Below are positions 9,393 through 19,117 of a stretch of DNA of 64,000 bases, one piece after another. Source of the DNA: Vibrio taketomensis. Its GTDB lineage: Bacteria > Pseudomonadota > Gammaproteobacteria > Enterobacterales > Vibrionaceae. A program made the translations under genes and the position numbers. Below the pieces are notes generated by a model. It ran no database searches. It was not told the DNA's origin and was given only the letters and a program-made list of their open reading frames with translations. Positions within the stretch are counted from its first letter, which is position 1, and each line of letters begins with the position of its first letter. Location: the NCBI RefSeq assembly GCF_009938165.1, contig NZ_AP019650.1:186001-250000 (forward strand), given 5' to 3'.

Positions 9393-9459
9393 TTGGTTGT
9401 CATGAAATTATTTACCTATATTTAGAGGCGTTGTTTTTCTTGCTGTGATGGAGCAATAG

Positions 9460-9753
9460 ATGATAAATAAGCGCTTTTAAAACCAAGGATGAGGTTGAAG
9501 TGACGTTTGAGATGCCACAAGAGTGTGCCGATCAGAGCGTGGCTTTAGTCGCTGATTTTCTCGACTGGCAACCTGCGCTGATGAAAAAAGTGGCTAAGAG
9601 CCAATCATTCAAATTCAAAACACGCCTACCGAAAGGGCAACAATTTGAATTTAGGTACTTAGTTGATAACGAGCGTTGGATCAATGATCCAAAAGCCGAT
9701 CAATATAAACCAAATGTATTTGGTGAAGATAACGGTTAGTAAATACATATTAA
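9460..9753 (+). pseudogene. Isoamylase early-set (CBM48/AMPK-like) domain protein, frameshifted as sequenced
   Basis: A small single-domain protein of the glycogen-binding early-set family (pattern F-L-D-W-Q-P, then FRYLVDNERWINDPKAD). The ATG at 9460 gives MINKR and then stops, while the frame from 9482 reads KTKDEVEVTFEMP. A T-run at 9475-9478 that is short by two, or long by one, joins them. Near the end GG at 9734-9735 should be GGG, which changes a stop into DNGLVNTY and a stop at 9753. The restored protein is about 97-98 residues. Both defects are in homopolymers and are probably sequencing errors. Members are usually found near carbohydrate or stress genes; their role is not established. 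Confidence 0.72.
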
Positions 9754-9946
9754 TAACAATTTCAGTTAGTTATTTAGAGTGTTTGAAAGCAGTTGTAGAT
9801 GAAAGGTGCCTAAGGCGCCTTTTTTTGATCGCAAAGTCGCTGTGGAAACGTGACAACAAGGGTATAAATCCGTACTCTTATACGCGTTTTAAGTGTAAAT
9901 ATTACACATAACACAGATTAGAATTTACAAGTTAAAAGGTTAGATT

Positions 9947-11250
9947 GTGCAAGTAACAACAATAAAAGCACGCGTTACCGAATTGTCAAAACGTAAGAAA
10001 TTGGTGCTTTTCAGTTTGCCGTTAATGGCCGTTGTTGTGATGGTGTCTTTGGGCTCCCCAACAAAAATTACTCGAACGATTTCCCTTTCTGTTTCTGATT
10101 CATCGCTTACTACTCCGAAATTTAACGATGATGTCGTTATTGAGGATCTTCCAGATTATGAATATACGATTCGAGCTGGTGATAATTTAAGTTCGATTTT
10201 AACCAACTGCATTTGGTTACCGTGATTTGCTAAAATTATGGAGACCGATTTAAACTATTTGGCACTTGATACGCTTAAACCCGGTAATAAACTGCGTTTT
10301 TGGCGCGATGAAGAAACAAATACTGTTACAAAATGGAGTTGGAATTTAGTTTAGTTGAACGCGTTGTCTACTCACGTACCGCAGACGGCGATTACGTATT
10401 TACTGAAGTTAAAATTCCGGGCGAGTGGAAAGAGTATGCGCTGGTTGGAGAAATTAACGGCAGTTTCTCTCAGTCAGTGAATCGACTAGGGCTTGGTATC
10501 AGCGATGTTGAGCAGATCGTAACGTTACTGAAGGATAAAATTAATTTTTCTCGTGATTTACGCAAAGGTGACAAATTTGAAGTTGTACAAGCTCGTCAAT
10601 ATGTCGATGGTGTACTGACGGGTAACCGTGAAATTCAAGCGATTAAAATTAATAACCGTGGCGGTGTGTTCACTGCGTATCTACATTCTGACGGTCAATA
10701 TTACGATCATAACGGTGATAGTCTGCAACGTGCTTTTCAGCGTTATCCTGTAAACGGCCATTACCGTTTAAGTTCGCATTTCAACCCACATCGTAAACAC
10801 CCAGTCACCGGACGTGTGGCTCCGCATAATGGCACAGACTGGGCGGTTCCGGTTGGAACGCCAATTGTAGCAACAGGCGATGGTGTGGTAGTCATGACCC
10901 GTAAACATCCTTATGCAGGTAATTATGTGGTGATTCAACACGGCAGTACCTACAAAACGCGTTATTTACACTTGAGTAAAATACTGGTTAAGAAAGGGCA
11001 GAAAGTCACGCGTGGTCAACGAATTGGTTTGTCAGGAAAAACGGGTCGTGTCACGGGGCCGCATATCCATTACGAGCTGATTGTCCGTGGTCGCCCTGTT
11101 GATGCATTGACAGCGAAGATTCCGATGGCAAGTTCAGTGGCAAAAAATGAAATGCCGGCTTTTGAAAAGCGCCGTGACCAATTAGACAGAATGATGCTTG
11201 AACAAGAATTCAAATTGGCAAGACAGTCATCTGACGATTCTGCAAGTTGA
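9947..11250 (+). pseudogene. M23 peptidoglycan endopeptidase (LysM-M23), frameshifted as sequenced
   Basis: A cell-wall DD-endopeptidase of the MepM/Shy type. An N-terminal membrane anchor (residues about 22-38) is followed by a LysM-like segment (YTIRAGDNLSSI), then a long middle region and the M23 LytM domain. The zinc ligands are visible in HNGTDW and GPHIHYE. The gene is split. The first frame stops at 10225, a middle segment (METDLNYLALDTLKPGNKLRFWR) is in the same frame after the stop, and the catalytic part opens at 10333. Four missing single bases explain everything: T at 10197-10200, G at 10215-10216, A at 10232-10235 and A at 10330-10333. Restored length is about 435 residues. The segment from 10333 alone would encode an enzyme without its anchor. 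Confidence 0.85.
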
Positions 11251-11267
11251 TCATCAAGTTAACAAAG

Positions 11268-11295
11268 AAAAGGCGAGCTTATGCTCGCCTTTCTT
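11268..11295. terminator. Terminator after the M23 peptidase gene
   Basis: A 10-bp perfect stem (AAAGGCGAGC/GCTCGCCTTT) with a TTAT loop and a following TTCTT. It lies between two convergent genes and is A-rich on the other side, so it may act in both directions. Confidence 0.85.
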
Positions 11296-11313
11296 ATTTA
11301 TGTTTTTGAGCAC

Positions 11314-11862
11314 TCAAAAACACGCATGTTTGACAAAGTATGGATTATCGAACTTTTTAGCCGCGCCAATTTCAGAGAGCACCAATTTATTCCACAGATG
11401 GCGGTCAAACTCCCCTTTAGGTATCGCAGGATAGAGTGTCTCAGCCTCTTCGTAAGCAAATCGCATAAACTGCTTTTTCTTAATCTGATTGTACTTATTT
11501 GCCACGCGGTTATGTTTTTTGATCCATTCAAGCTTATAGTCATGCAAAGCCGGCTCTGCTTGTTCCAAAGGAACACGAGACAAGTACACGCGTTTGTATG
11601 ACACCTTACGATCGAGCATGGTGCGCATCGCGGTTTGAATGTATTTTCCGTGATGAGTGATCGAAATGTCGTCTAATTTAAACAGCTTGATGTGCCAACC
11701 AGTCGGTAAGAAATCTGGTTGTTTAAATTTTTTGTTTCGCACTTCAATCGCGTCATGTAACACAATATCTGAAGTACCATTAAAGGTTTGTTGCCAGCGT
11801 CCTATGCGGATCTGAAAAGCAGTTGGCAAGCGATAAATATTGGTAAACTTATCTAAGCTCAT
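11314..11862 (-). CDS. Conserved-looking protein of unknown function
   Basis: About 182 residues from the ATG at 11862 (MSLDKFTNIY). The frame is open to 11904 (MWPTF), but neither start has a strong ribosome site, so the start is uncertain. The protein is soluble, basic and rich in Lys, Arg, Tyr and Trp. It has no signal peptide and no membrane helix. I recognise no catalytic motif. It stands alone, convergent with the M23 peptidase gene. Confidence 0.6.
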   Translation of the reverse strand: MSLDKFTNIYRLPTAFQIRIGRWQQTFNGTSDIVLHDAIEVRNKKFKQPDFLPTGWHIKLFKLDDISITHHGKYIQTAMRTMLDRKVSYKRVYLSRVPLEQAEPALHDYKLEWIKKHNRVANKYNQIKKKQFMRFAYEEAETLYPAIPKGEFDRHLWNKLVLSEIGAAKKFDNPYFVKHACF

Positions 11863-12060
11863 AAGCGTTAACACTGATTCATCAGCCGAAAATGTGGGCC
11901 ACATTCGCGGACATTGTAGTCATAAGTATTGGAATTTTATGTCAATAATCAAAACCCAGCGAACAAAAAAGTGTGTAGGAATATATCCACGGCTTAACTG
12001 GGCATTGATTTTATATTGGCTAGAGAATAATGCTAACAGGGTCTTATGGCAAGAATCTGT

Positions 12061-12216
12061 TTAGAAAATGCAGTGTTTGGTAAAATCCGCTGCTTCATTG
12101 GCTGTCCAATCGCCTTTTGGTTTCTCCTTCATATCTTGGCACCACTCTTCACTACCTACTTCAGTGCACCCGATTAGAAATAAGCTAAAAACTAATGATA
12201 ACAGTAACTTGTGCAT
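12061..12216 (-). CDS. Small DUF3012-type lipoprotein
   Basis: A 51-residue protein. The signal peptide (MHKLLLSLVFSLFLIGC) ends in a lipobox with Cys17, so the mature peptide is only 35 residues and lipid-anchored. The mature part, with VGSEEWCQDMKEKPKGDWT and a C-terminal HCIF, matches the DUF3012 pattern of a paired-Cys mini-lipoprotein. GGAGC six bases before the ATG supports the start. The two Cys of the mature chain (besides the lipidated one) could form a disulfide. The function is unknown. Confidence 0.85.
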   Translation of the reverse strand: MHKLLLSLVFSLFLIGCTEVGSEEWCQDMKEKPKGDWTANEAADFTKHCIF

Positions 12217-12484
12217 AATCTGCTCCATGTGTATTCAATGTAATTTTACCAATGACGAGCTATGCAATTGACACAGCTCGTTTTATTTTACCAGTCATTG
12301 CTGACTCAAGCGAAGTTTAAAATGTGTGATTCGTCTCACTATTACCATATGGGTTAATAAGAGGGATTTATAAATCTATTCGTGATGAGGATCGATATTT
12401 TTAGTGGGTAAGGGCGGAGTTAAAAGATCGATCTCACAAAATTCATGTGTGCCGGATGCAAGGACGAAATATAGTTTTATTATT

Positions 12485-12502
12485 CATCGAAACGTATCGA
12501 TG
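12485..12502. promoter_or_regulatory. Candidate RbsR (LacI-type) operator
   Basis: CATCGAAACGTATCGATG is a near-perfect 18-bp palindrome (one mismatched pair around the central CG), resembling the CGAAACGTTTCG core of known RbsR sites. It lies 66 bases upstream of rbsD, whose cluster encodes a LacI-family RbsR. Confidence 0.6.
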
Positions 12503-12568
12503 GTGAGTGAAGTACGATTTTACTTACCTATCGAGCGATATTAAACGTGTAGCCGAAAGGTAATAACA

Positions 12569-12988
12569 ATGAAAAAAACGACCCTACTAAACGCTGAAAT
12601 CTCGTATTTGGTAGCCACGCTTGGCCATACCGATGAAATCACAATCTGTGATGCAGGTTTACCGATTCCAGACCAAGTGACGCGGATTGATTTGGCACTC
12701 ACTCATGGTGTGCCGAGCTTCATCGATACCGTGCGAGTGATATTGAGCGAATCGCAAATTGAAGGTGTGGTGATCGCTGAAGAATTTGCTCAAGTAAACC
12801 CGGAACATCATCAAGCGCTACTTAATGAGTTGGAGTTAGATCAACAACGCACGCAAAAGCCAGTTCAGATCCAATACATTTCCCATGAAGAATTTAAAAC
12901 ACGCACGCACCAAAGCAAAGCGGTAGTGCGCACGGGTGAATGTACACCATATGCAAACGTAATTTTCCAAGCTGGCGTGGTGTTTTAG
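12569..12988 (+). CDS. rbsD: D-ribose pyranase
   Basis: A 139-residue protein matching RbsD in length. It interconverts beta-ribopyranose and beta-ribofuranose so that ribokinase receives the furanose form. The catalytic His lies in LGHTDEI, followed by the conserved CDAGLPIP. The C-terminal VRTGECTPYANVIFQAGVVF matches the sugar-binding end of the family. It is the first gene of the ribose cluster. AAAGGTAATAAC precedes the start and a candidate RbsR operator lies 66 bases upstream. Confidence 0.95.
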   Translation: MKKTTLLNAEISYLVATLGHTDEITICDAGLPIPDQVTRIDLALTHGVPSFIDTVRVILSESQIEGVVIAEEFAQVNPEHHQALLNELELDQQRTQKPVQIQYISHEEFKTRTHQSKAVVRTGECTPYANVIFQAGVVF

Positions 12989-13131
12989 CTAAAAAGAAAT
13001 TGTTCACTCATACCCTACAAAATTACCCAACATCGCGATGCCATGTGGGAATGAACATTCACCACTGAACGCATTTCGCGAATTGAAGATGGAACAAAAG
13101 ACATGTTTATAAAAATAATACAGTCCAACAT

Positions 13132-14424
13132 GTGGACGGATACTTAAATAAAACACCGCTATTCCAATTCATCTTATTGTCTTCAGTATTTGCGCTTTGG
13201 TCTGCAGCAGCAGCGCTAAACGATGTGCTGATCACTCAGTTTAAATCAATTTTCCACCTGTCAAACTTTGCTTCTGCGCTGGTGCAATCAGCGTTCTATG
13301 GTGCTTATTTCCTAGTGGCAATTCCGGCTTCGATGGTCGTAAAGAAAACCTCTTATAAATTAGCGATTTTACTTGGTTTGGCATTGTATATTTTTGGCTG
13401 TTTGATGTTCTTCCCAGCATCACACGCCGGTACGTACACCATGTTCCTAGCGGCGATTTTCTGTATCGCAATTGGCCTCTCGTTCCTTGAAACCTCCTGT
13501 AATACCTATTCAGCCATGATCGGTGAGCCAGAGCGTGCAACTTTGCGCCTGAACGTGTCTCATACCATTAATGCGATGGGTTACATTGTTGGTCTGCTAC
13601 TAGGTAAACATCTTATCTTCCAAGAGGGTGTTGACGTTGAACATATGATGGCGACATTAACAGGTCCAGAGCTAGAAATGTTTAAAGAGCAAGTACTGCA
13701 ACAAACATTAGAGCCGTACAAATGGTTGGTAGGTATCATTGCGACGGTCGCAACGCTTATTGCCATCACCGAATATCCAAACTGTAAAGCAGTGACAGAT
13801 AAGAAAGACGATCAACCAAGCTTTGGTGAAACTCTGGCTTACCTTGCAGGCAACAAGCGCTTCTTTAAAGGTATCGGTACTCAGTTTGCTTACGTTGGTA
13901 TGCAAGTAGCAGTATGGTCATTCACCATTCGTCTTGCCCTAGAAATGGACTCAACGATGGTTGAGCACGATGCTGCAAACTACCTACTGTATGCATTCAT
14001 TATGTACTTCTTAGGTAAACTGCTGGCTAACTACCTATTCACTAAAACATCACAAGAAAACGTATTGATGGGTTATGCGGGTATTGGTTTCTTATGTTTG
14101 CTGTACGTGACATTTGTTCCTAACTTCAGCGCTGTATGGGTGGCTGTAGGTACTTCAGCACTGTTTGCGCCTTGTTGGGCAACCATCTTTGCGTCAACGC
14201 TACAATCGGTGGATACCCGTTACACTGAAACGGCGGGTGGCTTTGTTGTGATGTCGATTATCGGTGGTGCAGCGATTCCAGTTGTACAAGGGTTACTTGC
14301 AGACTCTGTTGGTATGCAAACATCATTTATCGTAAGCGCAGCGTGTTTCGCTATTGTCTTTTGCTACTTCATGAGTGAGAAGAAATACAAACAAGCATAC
14401 AACTACGTTCCTGCTAACGCTTAA
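13132..14424 (+). CDS. FucP-family MFS sugar:proton symporter, probably ribose permease
   Basis: A 430-residue, 12-helix major facilitator of the FucP family (LNDVLITQFKSIFHL after helix 1, and a long loop after helix 6). Its place between rbsD and rbsK, where vibrios often carry rbsACB, indicates ribose uptake; this is inference from context. The GTG start given by the open frame has no ribosome site. If one A is missing from the run at 13111-13115, the frame extends to the ATG at 13103 and the protein starts MFIKNNTVQHVDGYLNK, which is more natural. No signal peptide is expected in this family. Confidence 0.85.
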   Translation: MDGYLNKTPLFQFILLSSVFALWSAAAALNDVLITQFKSIFHLSNFASALVQSAFYGAYFLVAIPASMVVKKTSYKLAILLGLALYIFGCLMFFPASHAGTYTMFLAAIFCIAIGLSFLETSCNTYSAMIGEPERATLRLNVSHTINAMGYIVGLLLGKHLIFQEGVDVEHMMATLTGPELEMFKEQVLQQTLEPYKWLVGIIATVATLIAITEYPNCKAVTDKKDDQPSFGETLAYLAGNKRFFKGIGTQFAYVGMQVAVWSFTIRLALEMDSTMVEHDAANYLLYAFIMYFLGKLLANYLFTKTSQENVLMGYAGIGFLCLLYVTFVPNFSAVWVAVGTSALFAPCWATIFASTLQSVDTRYTETAGGFVVMSIIGGAAIPVVQGLLADSVGMQTSFIVSAACFAIVFCYFMSEKKYKQAYNYVPANA

Positions 14425-14478
14425 CTTATTGTAGATGCCATATTCGATGTTCTCGCATATGGCATCGCTAAAGAGGTC

Positions 14479-15486
14479 ATGATGATTACGATTCCTTTAT
14501 ACAAAGCGCAGTTCAACCATGAGAAACGCATAGTTGCCCATTCTGCCCACTTTGAAATCAATGGGTTCAAATATAACTCTGGTGTTGAAGCGTTAGAAAT
14601 CAAAAACAGCAAAGGACGTTTAGTGATTTTGCCTTTTATGGGGCAGATGATTTGGGATGCGGAGTTTCTGGATACGGATCTGTGTATGAAGAACATGTTC
14701 CGAGAGCCAAAGCCTGCAAAATCGATCATTGAAACCTATGGCTGCTTTGCGTTTCATGCCGGCATGATCCGTATGGGGTGTCCGACACCGCAAGACGACC
14801 ATGTTTTACATGGTGAAATGCCGTGTGCAAATATGGACAGCGCTTGGTTAGAGATTGAAGACGACGCGGTTACCATTAAAGGCAGCTACGAATATGTGAT
14901 GGGTTTTGGTGATCACTATTTAGCTAAACCTGCTGTGCGATTGGAAAAAGACGCAAGCTTGTTTGATATTTCGATGACGGTGAAAAACTTGGCGTCCGTT
15001 GCGATGCCGCTGCAATATATGTGTCATATCAATGCTGCGTATGTTGATAATGCCGTAATGACACAAAACTTACCGAATCGTACATTTACCTTGCGTGAGA
15101 GTGTGCCTGCCCATGTTAAACCTAACGAACAATGGTTAGTGTTTAACGAGTCGTTAAAAAGCTCTGACCCAATTGCAGTGCTTAATACACCAGAGATGTA
15201 TGACCCTGAGATTGTTTATTGCTTGGATAACATTTCACAGTATGTTGAACAGGCTCAGTTCGCGATGAATATTGGCGACAAAACGCTGGTGACTGAGTTT
15301 AGTACGGCTCAATTTAACAGTGCAACCCGTTGGATTTTGCGTAATGGTGATCAGCAAGTTGCGGCTTATGCATTGCCAGCAACATGTCGCCCAGAAGGGT
15401 TCCTCACGGCAAAAGAAAAAGGCACATTAATCTATTTAGCCCCGCAAGAAGAGCGTCACTTTACTGTACGTACCGGGATTCAATAA
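14479..15486 (+). CDS. DUF4432/aldose 1-epimerase-like protein
   Basis: A 335-residue protein with the galactose-mutarotase-like beta fold of the DUF4432 group (FMGQMIWDAEF, LHGEMPCA, YMCHINAAYV). Two ATGs are adjacent; AGAGG fits the second (14482) better. Such proteins are thought to act on sugar anomers, and some DUF4432 enzymes work on unusual sugars. In a ribose cluster it may interconvert pentose anomers or process a ribose derivative such as a riboside; this is inferred. It lies 54 bases after the permease gene. Confidence 0.75.
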   Translation: MMITIPLYKAQFNHEKRIVAHSAHFEINGFKYNSGVEALEIKNSKGRLVILPFMGQMIWDAEFLDTDLCMKNMFREPKPAKSIIETYGCFAFHAGMIRMGCPTPQDDHVLHGEMPCANMDSAWLEIEDDAVTIKGSYEYVMGFGDHYLAKPAVRLEKDASLFDISMTVKNLASVAMPLQYMCHINAAYVDNAVMTQNLPNRTFTLRESVPAHVKPNEQWLVFNESLKSSDPIAVLNTPEMYDPEIVYCLDNISQYVEQAQFAMNIGDKTLVTEFSTAQFNSATRWILRNGDQQVAAYALPATCRPEGFLTAKEKGTLIYLAPQEERHFTVRTGIQ

Positions 15487-15563
15487 TTCACTAGAACAAC
15501 AACATTGGTTAGTCACTTGACTTGGTACAGCAAAATATTATTCGCCTTGTCAGTGAGTGTCAT

Positions 15564-15598
15564 GCTTGCTTTGTGGCTTAAGAAATATCAAAGCAAGC
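15564..15598. repeat. Inverted repeat between the epimerase-like gene and rbsK
   Basis: GCTTGCTTTG and its exact complement CAAAGCAAGC are separated by 15 bases, forming a 10-bp perfect stem within the 165-bp gap before rbsK. There is no T tract, so it is not a normal terminator. It may be an mRNA processing or stability hairpin, or a partial attenuator. Confidence 0.6.
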
Positions 15599-15651
15599 TG
15601 TTCAATTTAAATTAATTTGAGAAGAGTTCGTTGAGAACCTAGGAAAGCAAT

Positions 15652-16572
15652 ATGAATAAGTTAGTGGTTTTAGGTAGTGTTAACGCTGACCATGTTCTTC
15701 AAGTGCCATCATTTCCTCGCCCAGGCGAGACGTTGCACGGCCGAAATTATCAAGTCATTCCGGGAGGTAAAGGTGCTAACCAAGCGGTTGCCGCTGCACG
15801 TTTAAAAGCGGATATTGGTTTTATTGCGTGTGTGGGTGATGATGCGTTTGGTATCAATATCCGTGAGCACTTCAAAGTGGATGGTATGGATATCTCAGCT
15901 GTGAAAATGCAGCATAATTGCCCAACTGGGATTGCGATGATTCAAGTCTCAGATAGCGGTGAAAACAGCATTTGTATCTCTGCCGAAGCAAATGCCCGCC
16001 TAACAGCAGAGGCGATTGAAGACGACTTAGCGCGTATTGAGCAAGCGGAATACTTGCTAATGCAACTAGAAACACCAATGTGTGGCATTGAAAAAGCGGC
16101 ACAAGTGGCGAAAGCGGCAGGTACGAAAGTGATTCTTAACCCGGCTCCGGCACGTCCATTGTCTGATGCACTACTTAACCATATTGATATCATTACTCCG
16201 AATGAAACCGAGGCGGAAGTGCTGACAGGTATTGCCATTACGGATGAAGCTTCAGCGCAGCAAGCAGCGGCAGTATTGCATCAAAAAGGAATTGCAACAG
16301 TGATGATAACGCTGGGTGCGAAAGGGGTTTGGTTGAGTCAAAACGGTCAAGGTCAAATCATTGCCGGTTTCCGCGTTGAAGCGACGGATACCACAGCAGC
16401 AGGTGATACGTTCAATGGTGCATTTGTCACTGGTTTGCTTGAAGAAATGCCGATAGAATCTGCAGTTAAGTTTGCTCACGCTGCCGCAGCAATTAGCGTA
16501 ACGCGTTTTGGAGCGCAAACTTCGATTCCTCACCGCGCAGAAGTTGAGGAGTTTCTCGCCACGCAGCAGTAA
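15652..16572 (+). CDS. rbsK: Ribokinase
   Basis: A 306-residue PfkB-family sugar kinase of the usual ribokinase length. It phosphorylates ribose to ribose 5-phosphate in the cytoplasm. Seen: the N-terminal sugar-binding GSVNADHVLQVPSFPRPGE and GGKGANQAVAAARL, the ATP-side NETEAEVLTG and the anion-hole/catalytic base signature DTTAAGDTFNGAF. AGGAAAG lies a few bases upstream of the ATG. It is followed after 14 bases by the regulator gene. Confidence 0.95.
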   Translation: MNKLVVLGSVNADHVLQVPSFPRPGETLHGRNYQVIPGGKGANQAVAAARLKADIGFIACVGDDAFGINIREHFKVDGMDISAVKMQHNCPTGIAMIQVSDSGENSICISAEANARLTAEAIEDDLARIEQAEYLLMQLETPMCGIEKAAQVAKAAGTKVILNPAPARPLSDALLNHIDIITPNETEAEVLTGIAITDEASAQQAAAVLHQKGIATVMITLGAKGVWLSQNGQGQIIAGFRVEATDTTAAGDTFNGAFVTGLLEEMPIESAVKFAHAAAAISVTRFGAQTSIPHRAEVEEFLATQQ

Positions 16573-16586
16573 AGGAGCAAGATAGC

Positions 16587-17591
16587 ATGGCTACAATGAA
16601 AGATATTGCCAAATTGGCGGGAGTGTCTACCTCCACGGTGAGCCATGTTATCAACCAATCCCGGTATGTGAGTGAAGAGATTTCTGAGCGGGTGAATCGT
16701 GCCGCTCAGGTGCTTAACTATTCCCCTTCAGCGTTGGCACGCAGCCTAAAAATGAACCGAACCAAAACCTTGGGTATGTTGTTGACGACGTCCGACAACC
16801 CGTTTTACGGTGAGGTAGTAAAAGGGGTTGAGCGTTGTTGCTATCAAAAAGGTTACAACCTGATTTTGTGCAATACCGAAGGGGACAACCAACGGATGAA
16901 AGCCTCTATCCATACGCTACTGCAAAAGCGAGTGGATGGTATGATTTTGATGTGTTCATCGCTTGAAGGTGAGCGCATTGACGAGTTTGAAAAATACCCA
17001 GATGTCCCAGTTGTCGTTATGGACTGGGGACCAATGCTCTTCGCGAGCGATAAAATCCAAGATAACTCGTTGCAAGGTGGTTACATGGCGGTCAAATACT
17101 TGATCGATTGTGGCCATAAAAAAATAGGCTGCATCACAGGCCCACTTAATCGTCATCAGGCGCAAATGCGTTACGAAGGTTTTAAAAGGGCAATGAGGGA
17201 GTCTGATTTACTCCTTAATTCAGATTGGATTGTCGAGTCGAACTTTGAGTGTGATGGCGGGTATCAAGCCTTCAACCAAATGTATGGCAAAGGTGAATTA
17301 CCTAGTGCGTTGTTTGTATGTAACGACATGATGGCCATTGGTGTGCTTAATGCGGCATATGAGAAAGGATTGAAAGTTCCAGACGATTTTTCGATTATTG
17401 GTTACGATGACATTCATATGGCTCAATATATGACACCGCCACTCACGACTATCCATCAGCCGAAATATCGTTTAGGCCAAGCCGCTGTTGAAACTCTTTT
17501 GGCAAAACTTGAGCAGACTGAGCAGGATCATCAAGTGGTGCAATTAGAGCCGACTCTTGTGACGCGTGCGAGCGTACAATCGATGAATTAA
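16587..17591 (+). CDS. rbsR: Ribose operon repressor, LacI family
   Basis: A 334-residue LacI-type regulator. The N-terminal helix-turn-helix and hinge are visible (MKDIAKLAGVSTSTVSHVIN, then LNYSPSALARSLK). The rest is a periplasmic-binding-protein-like ribose-sensing core ending VTRASV. AAAGGAGC lies close upstream of the start. Its position directly after rbsK and its high similarity in pattern to RbsR make ribose the likely inducer. The probable operator lies upstream of rbsD. Confidence 0.93.
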   Translation: MATMKDIAKLAGVSTSTVSHVINQSRYVSEEISERVNRAAQVLNYSPSALARSLKMNRTKTLGMLLTTSDNPFYGEVVKGVERCCYQKGYNLILCNTEGDNQRMKASIHTLLQKRVDGMILMCSSLEGERIDEFEKYPDVPVVVMDWGPMLFASDKIQDNSLQGGYMAVKYLIDCGHKKIGCITGPLNRHQAQMRYEGFKRAMRESDLLLNSDWIVESNFECDGGYQAFNQMYGKGELPSALFVCNDMMAIGVLNAAYEKGLKVPDDFSIIGYDDIHMAQYMTPPLTTIHQPKYRLGQAAVETLLAKLEQTEQDHQVVQLEPTLVTRASVQSMN

Positions 17592-17785
17592 TTTCATTTG
17601 CTCAGTGTAGCTTCAGCTATCGCTGAGCGTTCACTTTTTGTGCTATATGAACTAGAGCACACTTCTCATCAAAATAGCGACTAATTTATGCTCGCTGACT
17701 TTTCATACTAGTTAAAAGTTTAGTATTTTTCTTTGCTCGTCCGAAGGAATGAGGATGCGATTAAAAATCAAATATGGAAACTAAT

Positions 17786-18919
17786 ATGAAAAAAATAACG
17801 ATAGCAGTGGTATGCGCGTTAGGCGCATTTTCAACTTCATCTCTGGCCGCAACTATTGTTGCTGATGCTCGCAGTAACGCCATGGGTAATACCGGTGTTG
17901 TTGCCGCGGATTACCTACTTGCCCCTTTCCACAACCCGGCTTTAGGCGCGTTGCATCGTGACAGTGATGATGTCGGTATTCTGTTACCTGCAATTGGTAT
18001 TAATGCTCACGACCAAGACGAGTCGATTCAAACCATTGATGATGCGCAAGACCTTTATGATCGAGTTTTCAATTCGGGCATGGCAGGTCCTTCCGATGAA
18101 GTAGAGCTTAACAAACTACTCGATGAGTTAGATGGTAATGCCCCAATCAATGTGACTGCGGGTGCGAATTTCGCCATCGCCATTCCAAATCGAACTCTGG
18201 CTATCAATGTTTTCGGCGGAGGGTTTGTTGAGGTGATTGCGGCAACTGAAGTAGGTCAGGGCGTTACGGCAGAGCAGCGGTACGATAATTCAACCTATCG
18301 TATGGCTGCGTTCGGGGTTACGGAAGTCGGAGTCTCACTAGCGAAGGATTTTACGATTGGTAACCAGAACATTGCATTTGGTATTTCACCAAAATATCAA
18401 GAGTTGCTGACCTATTCACAAGCAGACAAGTTGGATAACTTCGACCTTGATAATTACGATGAAAGTGAAGTCAGCAAATCCGCATTCAATATGGATTTGG
18501 GTGTTGCTTGGCATATGGATGCATGGCGTGCGGGCTTAGCAATGAAAAACCTCTTTTCTCAAGAGATTGAAACTGAAATTGGCAACTATACCTATGAGCT
18601 AAACCCGCAGGCAACACTTGGGCTAGGCTATGTAGCTGAACTGATGATAGCAACTGTGGACTTCGATCTTACTAAGCAAAAACGTTTTAAAGAATTGGAC
18701 GATGATACGCGCTTTGTTCGCTTTGGCTTAGAGGGAAATGCATGGGGATGGGCGCAACTACGTGCTGGCTATGAAATGGACCTTGAAGATACACTCGATG
18801 ATTCAGTGACCGCTGGTATCGGTATTAGCCCGTTTGATGTTGTGAGCTTAGATATTGCGGGCTCATATGCGGGTGAGAACCAGTTTGGTGCGTCACTGAA
18901 CCTGGCTTTTACATTCTAA
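17786..18919 (+). CDS. TraF-like (PF13729) outer-membrane beta-barrel protein
   Basis: About 377 residues with a signal peptide ending in SSLAA (residues about 1-22). The mature part starts with an N-terminal DARSNAMGNTGVVAADYLLAPFHNPAL stretch, typical of FadL-like and PF13729 proteins, and has alternating strands ending in Phe. It is often called a conjugal transfer protein TraF, but nothing around it belongs to a conjugation system, so that name is misleading. It is probably an outer-membrane barrel of unknown cargo. The ATG at 17786 is preferred because GGAAAC lies upstream; the open frame starts four codons earlier. Confidence 0.8.
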   Translation: MKKITIAVVCALGAFSTSSLAATIVADARSNAMGNTGVVAADYLLAPFHNPALGALHRDSDDVGILLPAIGINAHDQDESIQTIDDAQDLYDRVFNSGMAGPSDEVELNKLLDELDGNAPINVTAGANFAIAIPNRTLAINVFGGGFVEVIAATEVGQGVTAEQRYDNSTYRMAAFGVTEVGVSLAKDFTIGNQNIAFGISPKYQELLTYSQADKLDNFDLDNYDESEVSKSAFNMDLGVAWHMDAWRAGLAMKNLFSQEIETEIGNYTYELNPQATLGLGYVAELMIATVDFDLTKQKRFKELDDDTRFVRFGLEGNAWGWAQLRAGYEMDLEDTLDDSVTAGIGISPFDVVSLDIAGSYAGENQFGASLNLAFTF

Positions 18920-19117
18920 TGGATAGCAAAATTTCACTGATTACTCTTTGAAACAGCAAATTAGTTTCACGCACATAGTGGTGTTGAATAAGCATATTGA
19001 GCGCAGTTTGAGTTACCTCTGCTAAAAAGCGGGAGAGTTAGCCAAGCTTGAAGTGCATAAACTGATCAACGCATTAACCTTGGGTTTCGTGTTTTACTAT
19101 CCTAAAGCGACAGACAT

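Noticed and set aside
9475..10333. Programmed frameshifting in the CBM48-like and M23 genes
   Set aside because: The shifts are several per gene, in differing runs and with no stimulatory structure or slippery heptamer. The same type of loss recurs in unrelated genes across the window.
17786..18919. Possible conjugation gene (TraF name)
   Set aside because: No other transfer gene is present. The protein reads as an outer-membrane barrel with a signal peptide.
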